Shown here one piece after another: positions 44,261 to 53,518 of a stretch of 64,000 nucleotides of DNA. The notes under the pieces were generated by a model, which was not told the origin of the DNA, did not search any database, and saw nothing but the letters and a program-made list of their open reading frames with translations. The stretch is from JBBRBB01 sp963830175 (GTDB lineage Bacteria > Bacteroidota > Bacteroidia > Chitinophagales > Chitinophagaceae). The DNA lies in the NCBI GenBank assembly GCA_963830175.1, contig CAWHKV010000003.1, positions 1-64,000 on the forward strand, in the 5' to 3' direction. The translations under genes and the position numbers were made by a program. The first letter of the stretch is position 1. Each line of letters begins with the position of its first letter.

Positions 44261-46713
44261 AATATACTTTAACTGATATAGCATCCCTTTTACAGTTGCC
44301 GGAAATTTCTCCCGGTAAATCCGTTATTATAACATCATTACTTACAGATAGCCGCAGGCTTGTATTCCCATCGTCTACACTTTTCTTTGCTTTACGTACC
44401 TCAACAAGAGATGGTCATGCATTCATCGCAGACTTATATAACCGCGGTGTAAGAAATTTTGTTGTGGAAGAACAGTTTAACACAAAACCTTTCAGCGACG
44501 CTGCATTTATATTGTGCAGCGATCCTTTAAACGCCCTTCAGCGGCTTTGCAGGCATCATCGCACACAATTCAGTTACCCTGTAATGGCAATTACTGGTAG
44601 CAATGGAAAAACCATTGTGAAGGAATGGCTGTATCAATTACTGCAACCCGATTTTAAAATAGTTAGAAGCCCACGTAGTTATAATTCACAGACCGGTGTG
44701 CCATTGAGCGTTTGGCAAATGGATGAGAGTTATGACCTTGCCATATTTGAAGCTGGCATTTCCCGGGTTGGTGAAATGCAGATTTTACAAGAAATATTAC
44801 AGCCTGGCATTGGTATACTCACTAACATAGGCGAAGCGCACAATGATGGGTTTAGAGATGTGAAAGAAAAAATCAGGGAAAAGCTCAGGTTGTTCAGCGA
44901 GACAAAAGTAATTATATGCAATGCGGATAACGAGGATGTAATGGATGAATTAAAAGAACTTCCCGGTGAAATTTTTTCATGGTCGGTTTTTGGAAATGGC
45001 AGTGTTGAAATTTTGATTGAAAGGCTGCCCTTAGAAACCAATATTCAGGTGAATGAAGGTAATGCCTCATTTAACGTACAAATTGATTTTACAGATGATG
45101 CCTCCATTCAAAATTGCATTACTTGTATATGTGTAATGCTTTACCTAAAATATGACCCTGCAATTATTTCTGAGCGCATGCAACAATTGCAGCAGGTTAA
45201 TATGCGTATGCAACTTGTGCCCGGCATCAATAACTGTTCAGTAATAGATGACAGTTACAGTTTCGATATTCATTCCCTTTCAATTGCTTTAGATTTTTTG
45301 CAGCAACAAAACCAGCATCCTGACAAAACTGTAATACTTTCAGATATTCCCGGCACTATAAATAAAGATGCGTATGGGTTGGTAGTACAAATGCTCCAGG
45401 CAAGGAATATTAAAAGAATTATTACTGTTGGTGAACTATGGTTGTTGTATAAAGATTTACTGGTTAATGAAAACCAGGCTTTAGAACAGTTTGCCACCAC
45501 TGATGGTTTAATTAAAAATTTTTCTGAGAATAGTTTTAAGAATGAAGCAGTGCTTTTAAAAGGTGGAAGGGTTTTTAGGTTTGAAAAAATTGCTGCTTTA
45601 CTGCAACGAAAAGTACACCAGACAGTGCTTGAAATAAATCTTAATGCGCTTTCATTTAACCTTAAGTTTTATAGGCAACATTTAAAACCTGGTGTTAAGG
45701 TAATGGCAATGGTTAAAGCTTTTGGTTACGGCACGGGTGCAGGTGTTGCCAACCTTTTACAATTTCAAAAGGTAGATTACCTAGCCGTAGCGTATACTGA
45801 TGAAGGTGTTGAATTAAGAAAGGCAGGCATTCGCCTTCCTATTCTTGTTTTAAATGTGGATGAATCTGCATTTGAAACCCTGGTTCAATATAACCTTGAG
45901 CCTGAATTATTCTCAGTTAACATTTTACAGTCTTTCGACGACTTCCTAAACACCCAGGGATTAAGTGAATATCCGGTACACATAAAACTCGATACCGGAA
46001 TGCATCGCCTCGGCTTTGAAAAAAACACCCTGCCGAATTTAGTTGATATTATTACCACGGGTAATCGAATGGTTGTGGTTTCAGTTTTCAGTCATTTTGC
46101 AGCCAGTGGAAGCGAACAACATGAAGCATTTTCTTTGCAGCAGGTGAATCTTCTCAATGAATGGTGCATACTATTGGAACAGCAATTAGGTTATAAATTC
46201 TTAAAACATATTTCTAATACTGCCGCCATATTGCGGAACCCCGGATATCAGTTCAGTATGGTACGTTTGGGTATTGGTTTGTATGGTGTTGACAGTTCAG
46301 GCCTGCACCAAAATCAATTAAAAACAGCTGCTACTTTAAAAACAACTATCGCACAAATAAGAAAGGTAAAAGCAGGAGAAACGGTCGGCTATAACCGCAA
46401 CGGGTTGCTTAAAACTGATTCGGTGATTGCAACGTTGCGTATTGGTTATGCAGATGGGTTTCCCCGCCTTTTAGGTAATGGGGTTGGGAGGGTGTATCTT
46501 AAAAAAACCTTTGCTCCGGTTATCGGCGACATAGCTATGGATATGTGCATGATTGACATTTCCGGGATAAAGCATGTTAATGATAATGATGAGGTGGAGA
46601 TTTTCGGCGAGCATATCCCCGTTACAGAATTGGCTGAAAAATGCCACACCATACCATATGAGATACTCACAGGCATCAGCCACCGGGTAAAAAGAATTTA
46701 TATAGAAGAATAG
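44257..46713 (+). CDS. Bifunctional MurF ligase/alanine racemase
   Basis: 818 residues. The N-terminal half (about 1-450) is the UDP-MurNAc-tripeptide:D-Ala-D-Ala ligase, with the ATP motif ITGSNGKTIVKEWL and EAGISRVGEM. The C-terminal half (about 455-818) is a PLP-dependent alanine racemase, with the catalytic Lys in AMVKAFGYGTG and the second base in RIGYADGFPR. The two enzymes supply and use D-Ala-D-Ala. The fusion is typical of Bacteroidota. TTG 44257 is the first start and overlaps the terC stop. Confidence 0.95.
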   Translation: MKYTLTDIASLLQLPEISPGKSVIITSLLTDSRRLVFPSSTLFFALRTSTRDGHAFIADLYNRGVRNFVVEEQFNTKPFSDAAFILCSDPLNALQRLCRHHRTQFSYPVMAITGSNGKTIVKEWLYQLLQPDFKIVRSPRSYNSQTGVPLSVWQMDESYDLAIFEAGISRVGEMQILQEILQPGIGILTNIGEAHNDGFRDVKEKIREKLRLFSETKVIICNADNEDVMDELKELPGEIFSWSVFGNGSVEILIERLPLETNIQVNEGNASFNVQIDFTDDASIQNCITCICVMLYLKYDPAIISERMQQLQQVNMRMQLVPGINNCSVIDDSYSFDIHSLSIALDFLQQQNQHPDKTVILSDIPGTINKDAYGLVVQMLQARNIKRIITVGELWLLYKDLLVNENQALEQFATTDGLIKNFSENSFKNEAVLLKGGRVFRFEKIAALLQRKVHQTVLEINLNALSFNLKFYRQHLKPGVKVMAMVKAFGYGTGAGVANLLQFQKVDYLAVAYTDEGVELRKAGIRLPILVLNVDESAFETLVQYNLEPELFSVNILQSFDDFLNTQGLSEYPVHIKLDTGMHRLGFEKNTLPNLVDIITTGNRMVVVSVFSHFAASGSEQHEAFSLQQVNLLNEWCILLEQQLGYKFLKHISNTAAILRNPGYQFSMVRLGIGLYGVDSSGLHQNQLKTAATLKTTIAQIRKVKAGETVGYNRNGLLKTDSVIATLRIGYADGFPRLLGNGVGRVYLKKTFAPVIGDIAMDMCMIDISGIKHVNDNDEVEIFGEHIPVTELAEKCHTIPYEILTGISHRVKRIYIEE

Positions 46714-46775
46714 ATTTAGCATTCTATTCGTGTTTTGCTTTAATTACGATGGTTATTAACTCATTCATATTCGCT

Positions 46776-46784
46776 TATATTTGC
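46776..46784 (+). promoter_or_regulatory. -7 box of the lspA promoter
   Basis: TATATTTGC, matching TAnnTTTGC, 15 nt before the GTG start. The -33 element is not clear. Confidence 0.6.
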
Positions 46785-46799
46785 GGCTAAAATTTTTTT

Positions 46800-47471
46800 G
46801 TGAAAGGAAGAACTGTCGCACTGTTTATATTTTTGATTTTATTAGCAGACCAGGCATTAAAAATCTACATCAAAACGCAGTTTCGTTTAGGTGAAGAACA
46901 TTATGTACTGGGCGAATGGTTCAGGCTACATTTTGTAGAAAATGAGGGGATGGCCTGGGGCTGGAAGTTTGGGGGAGAATTTGGAAAAATATTTCTTACC
47001 CTATTTAGGCTTGTAGCGGTTATTTTAGGCACATTTTATATCAGGTCTATTATAAAAAAGAAATACCACAAAGGTTTTATAATATGCGCTGCACTTATTT
47101 ATGCCGGTGCTTTTGGTAACCTGATCGATAGTATGTTTTACGGTTTAATTTTTGATTCCAGTAACCCTTTCATGGTAGCGCGTATTTTTCCTCCACATGG
47201 TGGCTATGCAGGATTTCTTCATGGCCGGGTTGTAGATATGCTGTATTTCCCCATTATTAACACAACCTACCCTTCGTGGTTTCCTGTTTGGGGTGGAGAA
47301 CATTTTGAATTTTTCAGTCCTGTGTTTAACCTCGCCGATGCTTCTATTTCTGCAGGAGTAATGGTTCTCCTGGTTTTCCAGAAAAAGTTCTTTCCACAAA
47401 AAGAATTATCTGCTCCCGAAGAAGATGAAGTTATTTCTAAGAAAACCATCGTTTCACAGGCTGCAGAATAA
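46800..47471 (+). CDS. lspA: Lipoprotein signal peptidase LspA
   Basis: 223 residues with four membrane segments. The two catalytic Asp are in GNLIDSMFYG and FNLADASISAG, and the GRVVDMLYFP motif is present. It cleaves the signal peptide of diacylated prolipoproteins. The GTG at 46800 is the only good start. It is longer than the E. coli enzyme because of a loop between the catalytic segments, as in other Bacteroidota, and a charged tail. Confidence 0.93.
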   Translation: MKGRTVALFIFLILLADQALKIYIKTQFRLGEEHYVLGEWFRLHFVENEGMAWGWKFGGEFGKIFLTLFRLVAVILGTFYIRSIIKKKYHKGFIICAALIYAGAFGNLIDSMFYGLIFDSSNPFMVARIFPPHGGYAGFLHGRVVDMLYFPIINTTYPSWFPVWGGEHFEFFSPVFNLADASISAGVMVLLVFQKKFFPQKELSAPEEDEVISKKTIVSQAAE

Positions 47472-47501
47472 TTACATTTTTATAATTTAAATTATTAGTT
47501 T

Positions 47502-47518
47502 ACTTTGATTTTCAAAGT
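47502..47518. promoter_or_regulatory. Dyad ACTTTGA-TTT-TCAAAGT, candidate operator
   Basis: A perfect 7-bp palindrome with a 3-nt centre, 9 nt before the ATG of a membrane protein that is coupled to a winged-helix regulator. The same sequence is close to a dyad at 48493-48509 and one at 5191-5205. Confidence 0.55.
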
Positions 47519-47526
47519 GACTTGAT

Positions 47527-48177
47527 ATGCCTGAAACTCATCCTTCCGATACACTTAAAGACATAAAGCAAATGATGGAACGCAGTAGCCGCTTCATAAG
47601 CCTTAGCGGGCTAAGTGGCATTTCTGCAGGGTGCTGTGCTTTGGTTGGTGCCTGGTTTGCACAGCAGCATTTGCTTCAGCATAACTATAAAATAATACGG
47701 AATGAAGCCACTCCTTTTTCGGATGAATATGGGCACTTAGATCTTCCGGGGATTCTAAATCACCCACTATTCATGGTAGCAATAACCACCTTTGCTGCAG
47801 CTTTCATTCTTGCTTTTTTATTCACATACTGGCGCAGCAAAAAAAACGATGTTGCCATTTGGGGCTTAATGGCCCAGCGCCTTATGTTAAGTGTTTCTTT
47901 ACCTATGATGGTGGGTGGTTTATTTCTACTTAAATTAATTGATGCAGGTTTTTATGGAATGATAGCGCCAGGCAGCCTTATTTTTTACGGTCTTGCTATT
48001 TTGAATGCCAGTAAATACACCTTTCCGGAAACGCAGTACCTGGCCTATGCCATTATTATCACCGGTGTTATATGCCTATGGTTTCTTACATCAGGCATAT
48101 ACTTCTGGGCTTTTGGTTTTGGCATTTGCCATATTATTTATGGCGCCGCTATGTGGTATAAATATGAAAGGAATTAA
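47527..48177 (+). CDS. Multi-pass membrane protein paired with a winged-helix regulator
   Basis: 216 residues with about six membrane segments (near 30-48, 78-98, 112-130, 135-153, 158-180 and 185-205). I recognise no named family. Its ATG lies 9 nt after the dyad at 47502-47518, so transcription is likely controlled by the regulator encoded immediately downstream (1-nt overlap, TAATGA). The layout repeats that of 36242-37124, which suggests a repeated membrane-sensor/regulator module. Confidence 0.7.
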   Translation: MPETHPSDTLKDIKQMMERSSRFISLSGLSGISAGCCALVGAWFAQQHLLQHNYKIIRNEATPFSDEYGHLDLPGILNHPLFMVAITTFAAAFILAFLFTYWRSKKNDVAIWGLMAQRLMLSVSLPMMVGGLFLLKLIDAGFYGMIAPGSLIFYGLAILNASKYTFPETQYLAYAIIITGVICLWFLTSGIYFWAFGFGICHIIYGAAMWYKYERN

Positions 48178-48476
48178 TGAAGAACCCCATTGAACATCTG
48201 AATAAAGTTTTTGACAGCCGCATTCGGCTGGGCATCATGAGTGCACTTATGGTTAATGTAAAAATAAGTTACAATGAATTAAAAGAGCTGATCCAGGTTA
48301 CGGATGGCAACCTTGCCAGCCACCTGAAAAATCTGGAAGAAAGCAATTATCTGTCTGTTAAAAAAGGATTTATTGGAAGGCGAACCAATACAACATATAG
48401 TATTACAAAAGCTGGAGAAAAAGCTTTTAAAACCCACCTTGCCGCACTTGAAAAGATGATTGGAACAATAAAATAA
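48177..48476 (+). CDS. Winged-helix transcriptional regulator (HTH_34)
   Basis: 99 residues. LNKVFDSRIRLGIMSALMVN is followed by the recognition region VTDGNLASHLKNLEESNYLS and the wing GFIGRRTNTTYSITKAGEKAF. It is the same family as the protein at 36828-37124. It starts in the stop of the upstream membrane-protein gene (TAATGA). The dyads at 47502 and 48493 flank this unit and are the best candidates for its operators, though binding is inferred. Confidence 0.88.
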   Translation: MKNPIEHLNKVFDSRIRLGIMSALMVNVKISYNELKELIQVTDGNLASHLKNLEESNYLSVKKGFIGRRTNTTYSITKAGEKAFKTHLAALEKMIGTIK

Positions 48477-48492
48477 TTTTTTTTATATTTAT

Positions 48493-48509
48493 ACTTTGAA
48501 ATACAAAGC
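48493..48509. promoter_or_regulatory. Dyad ACTTTGA-AAT-ACAAAGC, candidate operator
   Basis: An imperfect copy of the 47502 dyad, 19 nt before the ATG of the gene at 48528. A linked regulator gene ends 17 nt before it. Confidence 0.5.
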
Positions 48510-48527
48510 ACTTTTAAAATTAACATT

Positions 48528-49088
48528 ATGAAAGCGGTTAAATTCTTTTTACCCAATATTTTTGCATCAATAATTATCACAATTGTTTTTACTACCATGT
48601 ATGTGGTTGTTCAGCAAGTGTACAGGTCTGGGGCCAATGATCCCCAGGTACAGGTTGCTAAAGACATAGTTGATAGGCTTAAGAAGAACAGCTCTTTGAC
48701 AGGGTTAATTCCTGCTGAAACCATTGATATAACAAGAAGTCTTTCTCCCTTTTACGTGTTATTCAACGGGGATGGCAATCCAGTTGAGTCTTCCGGAAGG
48801 TTACATGGAAGCTTACCCCGGTTACCGGTTGGTGTTTTGAAATTTACGCAGGAACACCTGGAGCACAGATTAACGTGGCAGCCCGATAAACATGAAAGGT
48901 TTGCCATGGTTATGATGAAAGTTAATAATTCTCAAATTGCCACCGTGGCTGTTGGGAGAAATCTGCGGGAAGTTGAAATACGAATAAACCGATTCGTTCA
49001 AATGATTTTTGCAGGGTGGGTATTAAGTATGTTAACTGTTTTTGCTTACTCGATTTTTAATTTTTATAGGAAAAAAAATAACTATTAA
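48528..49088 (+). CDS. Hypothetical membrane protein with an extracytoplasmic domain
   Basis: 186 residues. A membrane segment near 10-30 and a second near 155-177 enclose an extracytoplasmic region of about 120 residues, with FYVLFNGDGNPVESSGRL and VGRNLREVEIRIN. That layout, with an extracytoplasmic domain resembling the sensor part of histidine kinases, suggests a small sensor lacking a kinase. I recognise no family. The dyad at 48493 makes it a likely member of the same regulon as the winged-helix unit upstream. Confidence 0.6.
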   Translation: MKAVKFFLPNIFASIIITIVFTTMYVVVQQVYRSGANDPQVQVAKDIVDRLKKNSSLTGLIPAETIDITRSLSPFYVLFNGDGNPVESSGRLHGSLPRLPVGVLKFTQEHLEHRLTWQPDKHERFAMVMMKVNNSQIATVAVGRNLREVEIRINRFVQMIFAGWVLSMLTVFAYSIFNFYRKKNNY

Positions 49089-49197
49089 TAATTAGTTATA
49101 GATATTTTAAATAAATGCTAATTAATAAAATTCGATTAAAGAATTTTATGCTTTTTGCATCTTAATAAAACAATGAAAACAAATTAATTTTTAAATA

Positions 49198-49353
49198 ATG
49201 CTTACACAACATTTGGGAACAATTTTAAATGCCGTACACTTTTTAAAAAGTGAAATATTTAATTCACACACACTTATTGCAGGTTTTGCAGGGTATTTGG
49301 TTACGGTAGTTTTTATATTAAAGGTCTTTCATTTTATGCGGGATAAACATTAG
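49198..49353 (+). CDS. Small membrane protein (51 residues)
   Basis: A short frame from ATG 49198 to TAG 49353, beginning MLTQHLGTILNAVHFLK and with one membrane segment (LIAGFAGYLVTVVFILK). A strong terminator follows 14 nt later, which supports a transcribed gene. No family is recognised. Confidence 0.45.
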   Translation: MLTQHLGTILNAVHFLKSEIFNSHTLIAGFAGYLVTVVFILKVFHFMRDKH

Positions 49354-49366
49354 ACTTATTGTATCA

Positions 49367-49397
49367 TAAAAATGCCTCACATAGTGAGGCATTTTTT
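49367..49397. terminator. Bidirectional terminator
   Basis: Stem AAAAATGCCTCAC/GTGAGGCATTTTT with a 3-nt loop and a T-rich tail on both strands. It separates the plus-strand small gene from the minus-strand gene ending at 49418. Confidence 0.85.
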
Positions 49398-49417
49398 ATA
49401 ATAACAGTTTGCAAAAA

Positions 49418-52400
49418 TCAGAAATCAAACCCAAGGGCAAAATAATAAACAGGCTTGCCGTTAAAAAATACATTCATGGGCCACGCAGCATCAAGCTTCA
49501 TAAAATAACCCAGCAATGTACTGCGAACACCAAAACCATAACCACCCGCCAATGGACCAATACCGCCGGCTCGCTGCCGGATGATAATCGGATTATCTGG
49601 CGATTCAGGTCCGAAAATATTGGTAGGTCTTTTAATATTTTTCAGGTCACCAGCCCATGCTGTTCCAAGATCTGCAAACTGCACCAATTGAAAGTTTCTT
49701 AAGAATGCATTATTGATGGGCTTATTAAAGAATGTGGTAAATACCGGCAATCTGAATTCACTGTTAATCACAACTGCATTATTGCCGTTCGCTACATTTT
49801 GCTGGTAACCCCGCATATTTACTGCCAATGTTTGAAATGCATAATTTTCATTGGGAGACGGTTGGTTTGCAGAATTAAATTTAGGATCGAACCATCCATC
49901 TACACCACCTAAATAATAAATAAGTTTTGTTTCCCCGAAGCTCATATCTCCTGCGGCACGTAAAGCCCAGATGAAATTTCGGTAAATGGGTTTGTAATAA
50001 CGTGCATCAAATCCTAAATTATATATCTGCGTTCCCTTAAACGAACTTTGGCTTACAGGAAGGTATAAATCTGCATAAATTTTCCAGCGTAAACCATCAT
50101 AAATATTTTCGGTTGGGTGAATGGTATTATCGTGTACAAATTCAAACCTTGTTAGCAGGGTAGAAGAAGAAGAGTCTTCAACACCCAAAGCTCCGGGATC
50201 TGGATAGCCTGTAAAATCGAATGGTTTAACAACCCCCCTGTCTACCCTTAACCCTACTGTTGCACGAAAGCTATTTACTTCACTAAAAGGATAAGCCAGG
50301 TTAAACTGGTAAAGATTTGTATAAACAACATTATCATACCTGATCAATGGACCTTTAAAAAAACCAAAGTAATTGCTTGTGTTGCTTCTGTAATAAGTAA
50401 CACCCCAGTCGATTCGTTTGCGATAATTCTGCATGGTAACAAATACATCTTTATCGGTAAGCGTTGTTCCCAATCTAAAACCGCCAATTATTTTAATATC
50501 TTCAAAAACATCACTAATGCCAAGCCTGAGTGTTAGGTTAAGGTCATTTCCGCTATTTAAAACAACAGGACCGGTTCCACCCGTGTATGGCTGGTAACGG
50601 TTTACAAGTATATTGTTTGTAAAACCTGCCAGTATATAATCGGCATCAAATTTTAACCGGTAATTATACAAGTTTGCCCGGGATAATGCATTGGGCCTTA
50701 TCTCTAATGGCCTGTCGCTTGGTCTTTGATCTACACCAGAGGAATCTTGTTTGCGCTCATCTTCAAATTCACTTTGAAAAATGCCCTCCTTATCATCGGA
50801 TGTATTTACATTTTGGTTGTCAATTACACTTCCGGCAGCCAGCCGGTCCCGCTGAATTTTTTGCTTAATGTAATCAGTTGGACGTGCATTGATGTTTCGC
50901 CTTACAAGAGCAAGTGAATCAACTTTTAATTTATACAAGAACTTCAGGTCGCCTTCGCGCCTAACCTCGCTTACCTGATCGTTATTGCCGGCAACACGGG
51001 TCTCTAATAAACTGCTTTGGTAGTTAGTAATTGGAAATGTGTAAGTTGAATCTTCATATGTTTTAAAGTAGCTTACGCTATCTGGCTGTTGCTTTTGCCA
51101 GGCTTGTAAAGTACTGTCAAGGTCTTTGTCGGTTGGATTATGCAGTACATCTTCTCCAATATATAAAAGTGTATCCAGCCCGCCTGTCTGAGAGGTGAAA
51201 AAACCTGCCCAACGGTTATTTATTCCATTTTCATCACTTACAAACGTAAAGTGGTTTTGATTATACTGCATCGGGAAACGGGCATCACCATACTTCATAT
51301 TTGTTAGCTTTGTTATCTGGCGGAACTCACTGTTATTATTAATGTCTGCAAGAAAAATATTAAACCTGTTTCGGCTTGGAATGGCTGTATCTGCATTTGG
51401 TGCATTTACGCCCGGACGATTTGATGCGAAAATGATCCCTAACCTGTCCCGGAACGACACAAAAGTGGGGTCAATATCATCATACACATCGTTGGTAATT
51501 TGTTTTACTTTAAAATTATCTATGCGGTAAGTAAAGAGGTCGGTATGACCGTTTTTAGCTGCGCTTAGCAATAAGGTATTTGCATCAAAAATAAAGCCTG
51601 CATCCAGTATCTGGTCAAAGCCTTCTATTTCCTGTTTAAACCTTTTTACATTAGCAATTACATCATATACGAACATGTAAGATTTTCCTTCACTTGAATA
51701 TACTACCAACAGCCGCGATCCTTTTCCATCCCACGCAAGTATCGGATAATTGGGATTGATCTTTCCATTATGTGTTTTTATACCATACTCCAACAGCGTT
51801 TTAGTTTCATATAAATTATTTATGTATTGAACGCTGTATTTGCCCTTAGTAAATTTTACAACGGCATAGCTGTTGTTTTTAGGATTTGGGTTGGCTGCAA
51901 AATGATAGAAATCACTTTTCGTAATTTCTTCTACAACCGATAATTTTCCACGTGGTGCATTACGCCTCTGTTTCAAATCTTTAAAATAACGATCTTGCTC
52001 TTCTACCATAAATTCTTCAAGCAGATCTTTAAATTTCTTTTTTGTAATTCTTTCAGAAGCTGTGTTCAGGTTTTTATACAACCGTGCGAGGTAAAGAAAA
52101 TAGGTAACATTTTCCGGCTTATATTTTCGCGCAATGTAATACCAGAAAGCATGCCCTGCAAGTAAAGGCTCTTTAAATGCAAACTGGTAAAATTTGGTAT
52201 AATTACCACCAAGCATAGCGCTTTTTAATGCATCATCTTTCTCAGTACTCCACGGTTCTGAAACATACGAAACATATCCATCGGTTAGCCATTCTGGTAA
52301 ATCTAACAGGGCCTGGTTGCTTGCAAACTCACCAATATCATCACCAAACAAAATGTTATCAGTTAATATGCGTGCAATACCTTCTCTTATTTTTAAACGT

Positions 52401-52816
52401 AACGTGTTGTGATTGCCATCAAAATATAGCGGCACTTTATTGTTCACAAGTTTTGTTAAACCACCTGAATTTTGCCAGTCTATTCCTAAACCTATGTTAC
52501 TTGATTTAAAATCATCGTAATTGTTATAAATAATCAGGTTTGCTCTGCGCTGCAAAGAATACTCAACCGTATTTTCAATAGATCTTAATTCTTCTTCAGC
52601 AACCTGTGTAATGTATTTGGCAAGTTCTAGACCGCCATTATTAAAGTACGTGTTGAAGTTCTGGCTTTGATAAAATTTCCAGCTAAATTTTTTGTATTGT
52701 ATTCGGTTCTTGCCGTATTCAACGGTATTAACCTGGGATTGAGCGGATGAGAAGATACAGAGGATAGCGATTAAAAAAGGTAACTTAAGCCTTAACCTAG
52801 TAATTTGCATAACCAT
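49418..52816 (-). CDS. Large envelope protein: peptidase-like, PD40-propeller and barrel regions
   Basis: 1132 residues with a signal peptide (LKLPFLIAILCIFSSAQSQ). Residues about 30-290 resemble the peptidase-MA-like region (LPEWLTDGYVSYVSEPWS), but the zinc-binding HExxH is absent where it would be expected (REGIARILTD). Residues about 300-600 form a TolB/PD40-like propeller (AGFIFDANTLLLSAAKNGHT). Residues about 720-1132 look like beta-strands of an outer-membrane barrel and end in the aromatic FALGFDF. Such proteins are common in Bacteroidota, with no defined function. I infer an outer-membrane protein with a large periplasmic domain. Confidence 0.75.
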   Translation of the reverse strand: MVMQITRLRLKLPFLIAILCIFSSAQSQVNTVEYGKNRIQYKKFSWKFYQSQNFNTYFNNGGLELAKYITQVAEEELRSIENTVEYSLQRRANLIIYNNYDDFKSSNIGLGIDWQNSGGLTKLVNNKVPLYFDGNHNTLRLKIREGIARILTDNILFGDDIGEFASNQALLDLPEWLTDGYVSYVSEPWSTEKDDALKSAMLGGNYTKFYQFAFKEPLLAGHAFWYYIARKYKPENVTYFLYLARLYKNLNTASERITKKKFKDLLEEFMVEEQDRYFKDLKQRRNAPRGKLSVVEEITKSDFYHFAANPNPKNNSYAVVKFTKGKYSVQYINNLYETKTLLEYGIKTHNGKINPNYPILAWDGKGSRLLVVYSSEGKSYMFVYDVIANVKRFKQEIEGFDQILDAGFIFDANTLLLSAAKNGHTDLFTYRIDNFKVKQITNDVYDDIDPTFVSFRDRLGIIFASNRPGVNAPNADTAIPSRNRFNIFLADINNNSEFRQITKLTNMKYGDARFPMQYNQNHFTFVSDENGINNRWAGFFTSQTGGLDTLLYIGEDVLHNPTDKDLDSTLQAWQKQQPDSVSYFKTYEDSTYTFPITNYQSSLLETRVAGNNDQVSEVRREGDLKFLYKLKVDSLALVRRNINARPTDYIKQKIQRDRLAAGSVIDNQNVNTSDDKEGIFQSEFEDERKQDSSGVDQRPSDRPLEIRPNALSRANLYNYRLKFDADYILAGFTNNILVNRYQPYTGGTGPVVLNSGNDLNLTLRLGISDVFEDIKIIGGFRLGTTLTDKDVFVTMQNYRKRIDWGVTYYRSNTSNYFGFFKGPLIRYDNVVYTNLYQFNLAYPFSEVNSFRATVGLRVDRGVVKPFDFTGYPDPGALGVEDSSSSTLLTRFEFVHDNTIHPTENIYDGLRWKIYADLYLPVSQSSFKGTQIYNLGFDARYYKPIYRNFIWALRAAGDMSFGETKLIYYLGGVDGWFDPKFNSANQPSPNENYAFQTLAVNMRGYQQNVANGNNAVVINSEFRLPVFTTFFNKPINNAFLRNFQLVQFADLGTAWAGDLKNIKRPTNIFGPESPDNPIIIRQRAGGIGPLAGGYGFGVRSTLLGYFMKLDAAWPMNVFFNGKPVYYFALGFDF

Positions 52817-52872
52817 TCATTAGATTCTTTAAAATTAGCGTAAATGTTGGGATCAAACGTATAAATAGTGTT

Positions 52873-53514
52873 ATGATAAAGGTATCTTATTTTACATTCA
52901 GCCCTATACAGGAAAACACTTATTTGCTATGCAACGAAATGCAGCAGGCAATTATTATTGACCCAGGATGCTATTTCCCCGGGGAGGAAAGTACGCTGGA
53001 AAATTATATTATAGATAACAAATTACAGCCGGTTAAACTGCTGAATACGCATTGCCACCTGGACCATGTTTTTGGAAATAAATGGGCGGCTGAAAAGTAC
53101 AAATTAGAACTTCATTTGCATAAGAATGAAGAGGCTCTTTTGAAGTATGCACCTGCCTCTGGCCAGATGTATGGGTTAAGTTTTAAAAATTACGCCGGGC
53201 CCTTACACTTTTTGGAAGAAGGTGATATGATTATGTTTGGTAATGATGAACTTGAAGTAATTCTAGCACCGGGTCACTCACCAGGCAGTATTTGTTTTTA
53301 TTGCCGTAAACAACATTTTATAATTGGTGGCGATGTGTTATTCCGCGAAAGCATAGGGCGAACTGATTTACCTGCAGGTAACCACAACCAATTATTACAG
53401 AGTATTCGTGAAAAGCTTTTTGTTTTACCCGGAGAAACCATTGTTTATCCCGGTCATGGAGAGCCAACAACCATAGGTTATGAAAAAAACAATAATCCCT
53501 TTCTACAAACGTAA
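52873..53514 (+). CDS. MBL-fold hydrolase (glyoxalase II-like)
   Basis: 213 residues. The zinc motif is THCHLDHVFG, the second His is in APGHSPGS, the Asp is in IGGDVLFRES, and the final His is in VYPGHGEPTTIG. These match the metallo-beta-lactamase fold, glyoxalase II type, which hydrolyses thioesters such as S-lactoylglutathione; the substrate is not certain. It is divergent from the large envelope protein (56-nt gap) and convergent with tyrS (4-nt gap). Confidence 0.9.
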   Translation: MIKVSYFTFSPIQENTYLLCNEMQQAIIIDPGCYFPGEESTLENYIIDNKLQPVKLLNTHCHLDHVFGNKWAAEKYKLELHLHKNEEALLKYAPASGQMYGLSFKNYAGPLHFLEEGDMIMFGNDELEVILAPGHSPGSICFYCRKQHFIIGGDVLFRESIGRTDLPAGNHNQLLQSIREKLFVLPGETIVYPGHGEPTTIGYEKNNNPFLQT

Positions 53515-53518
53515 AGAA

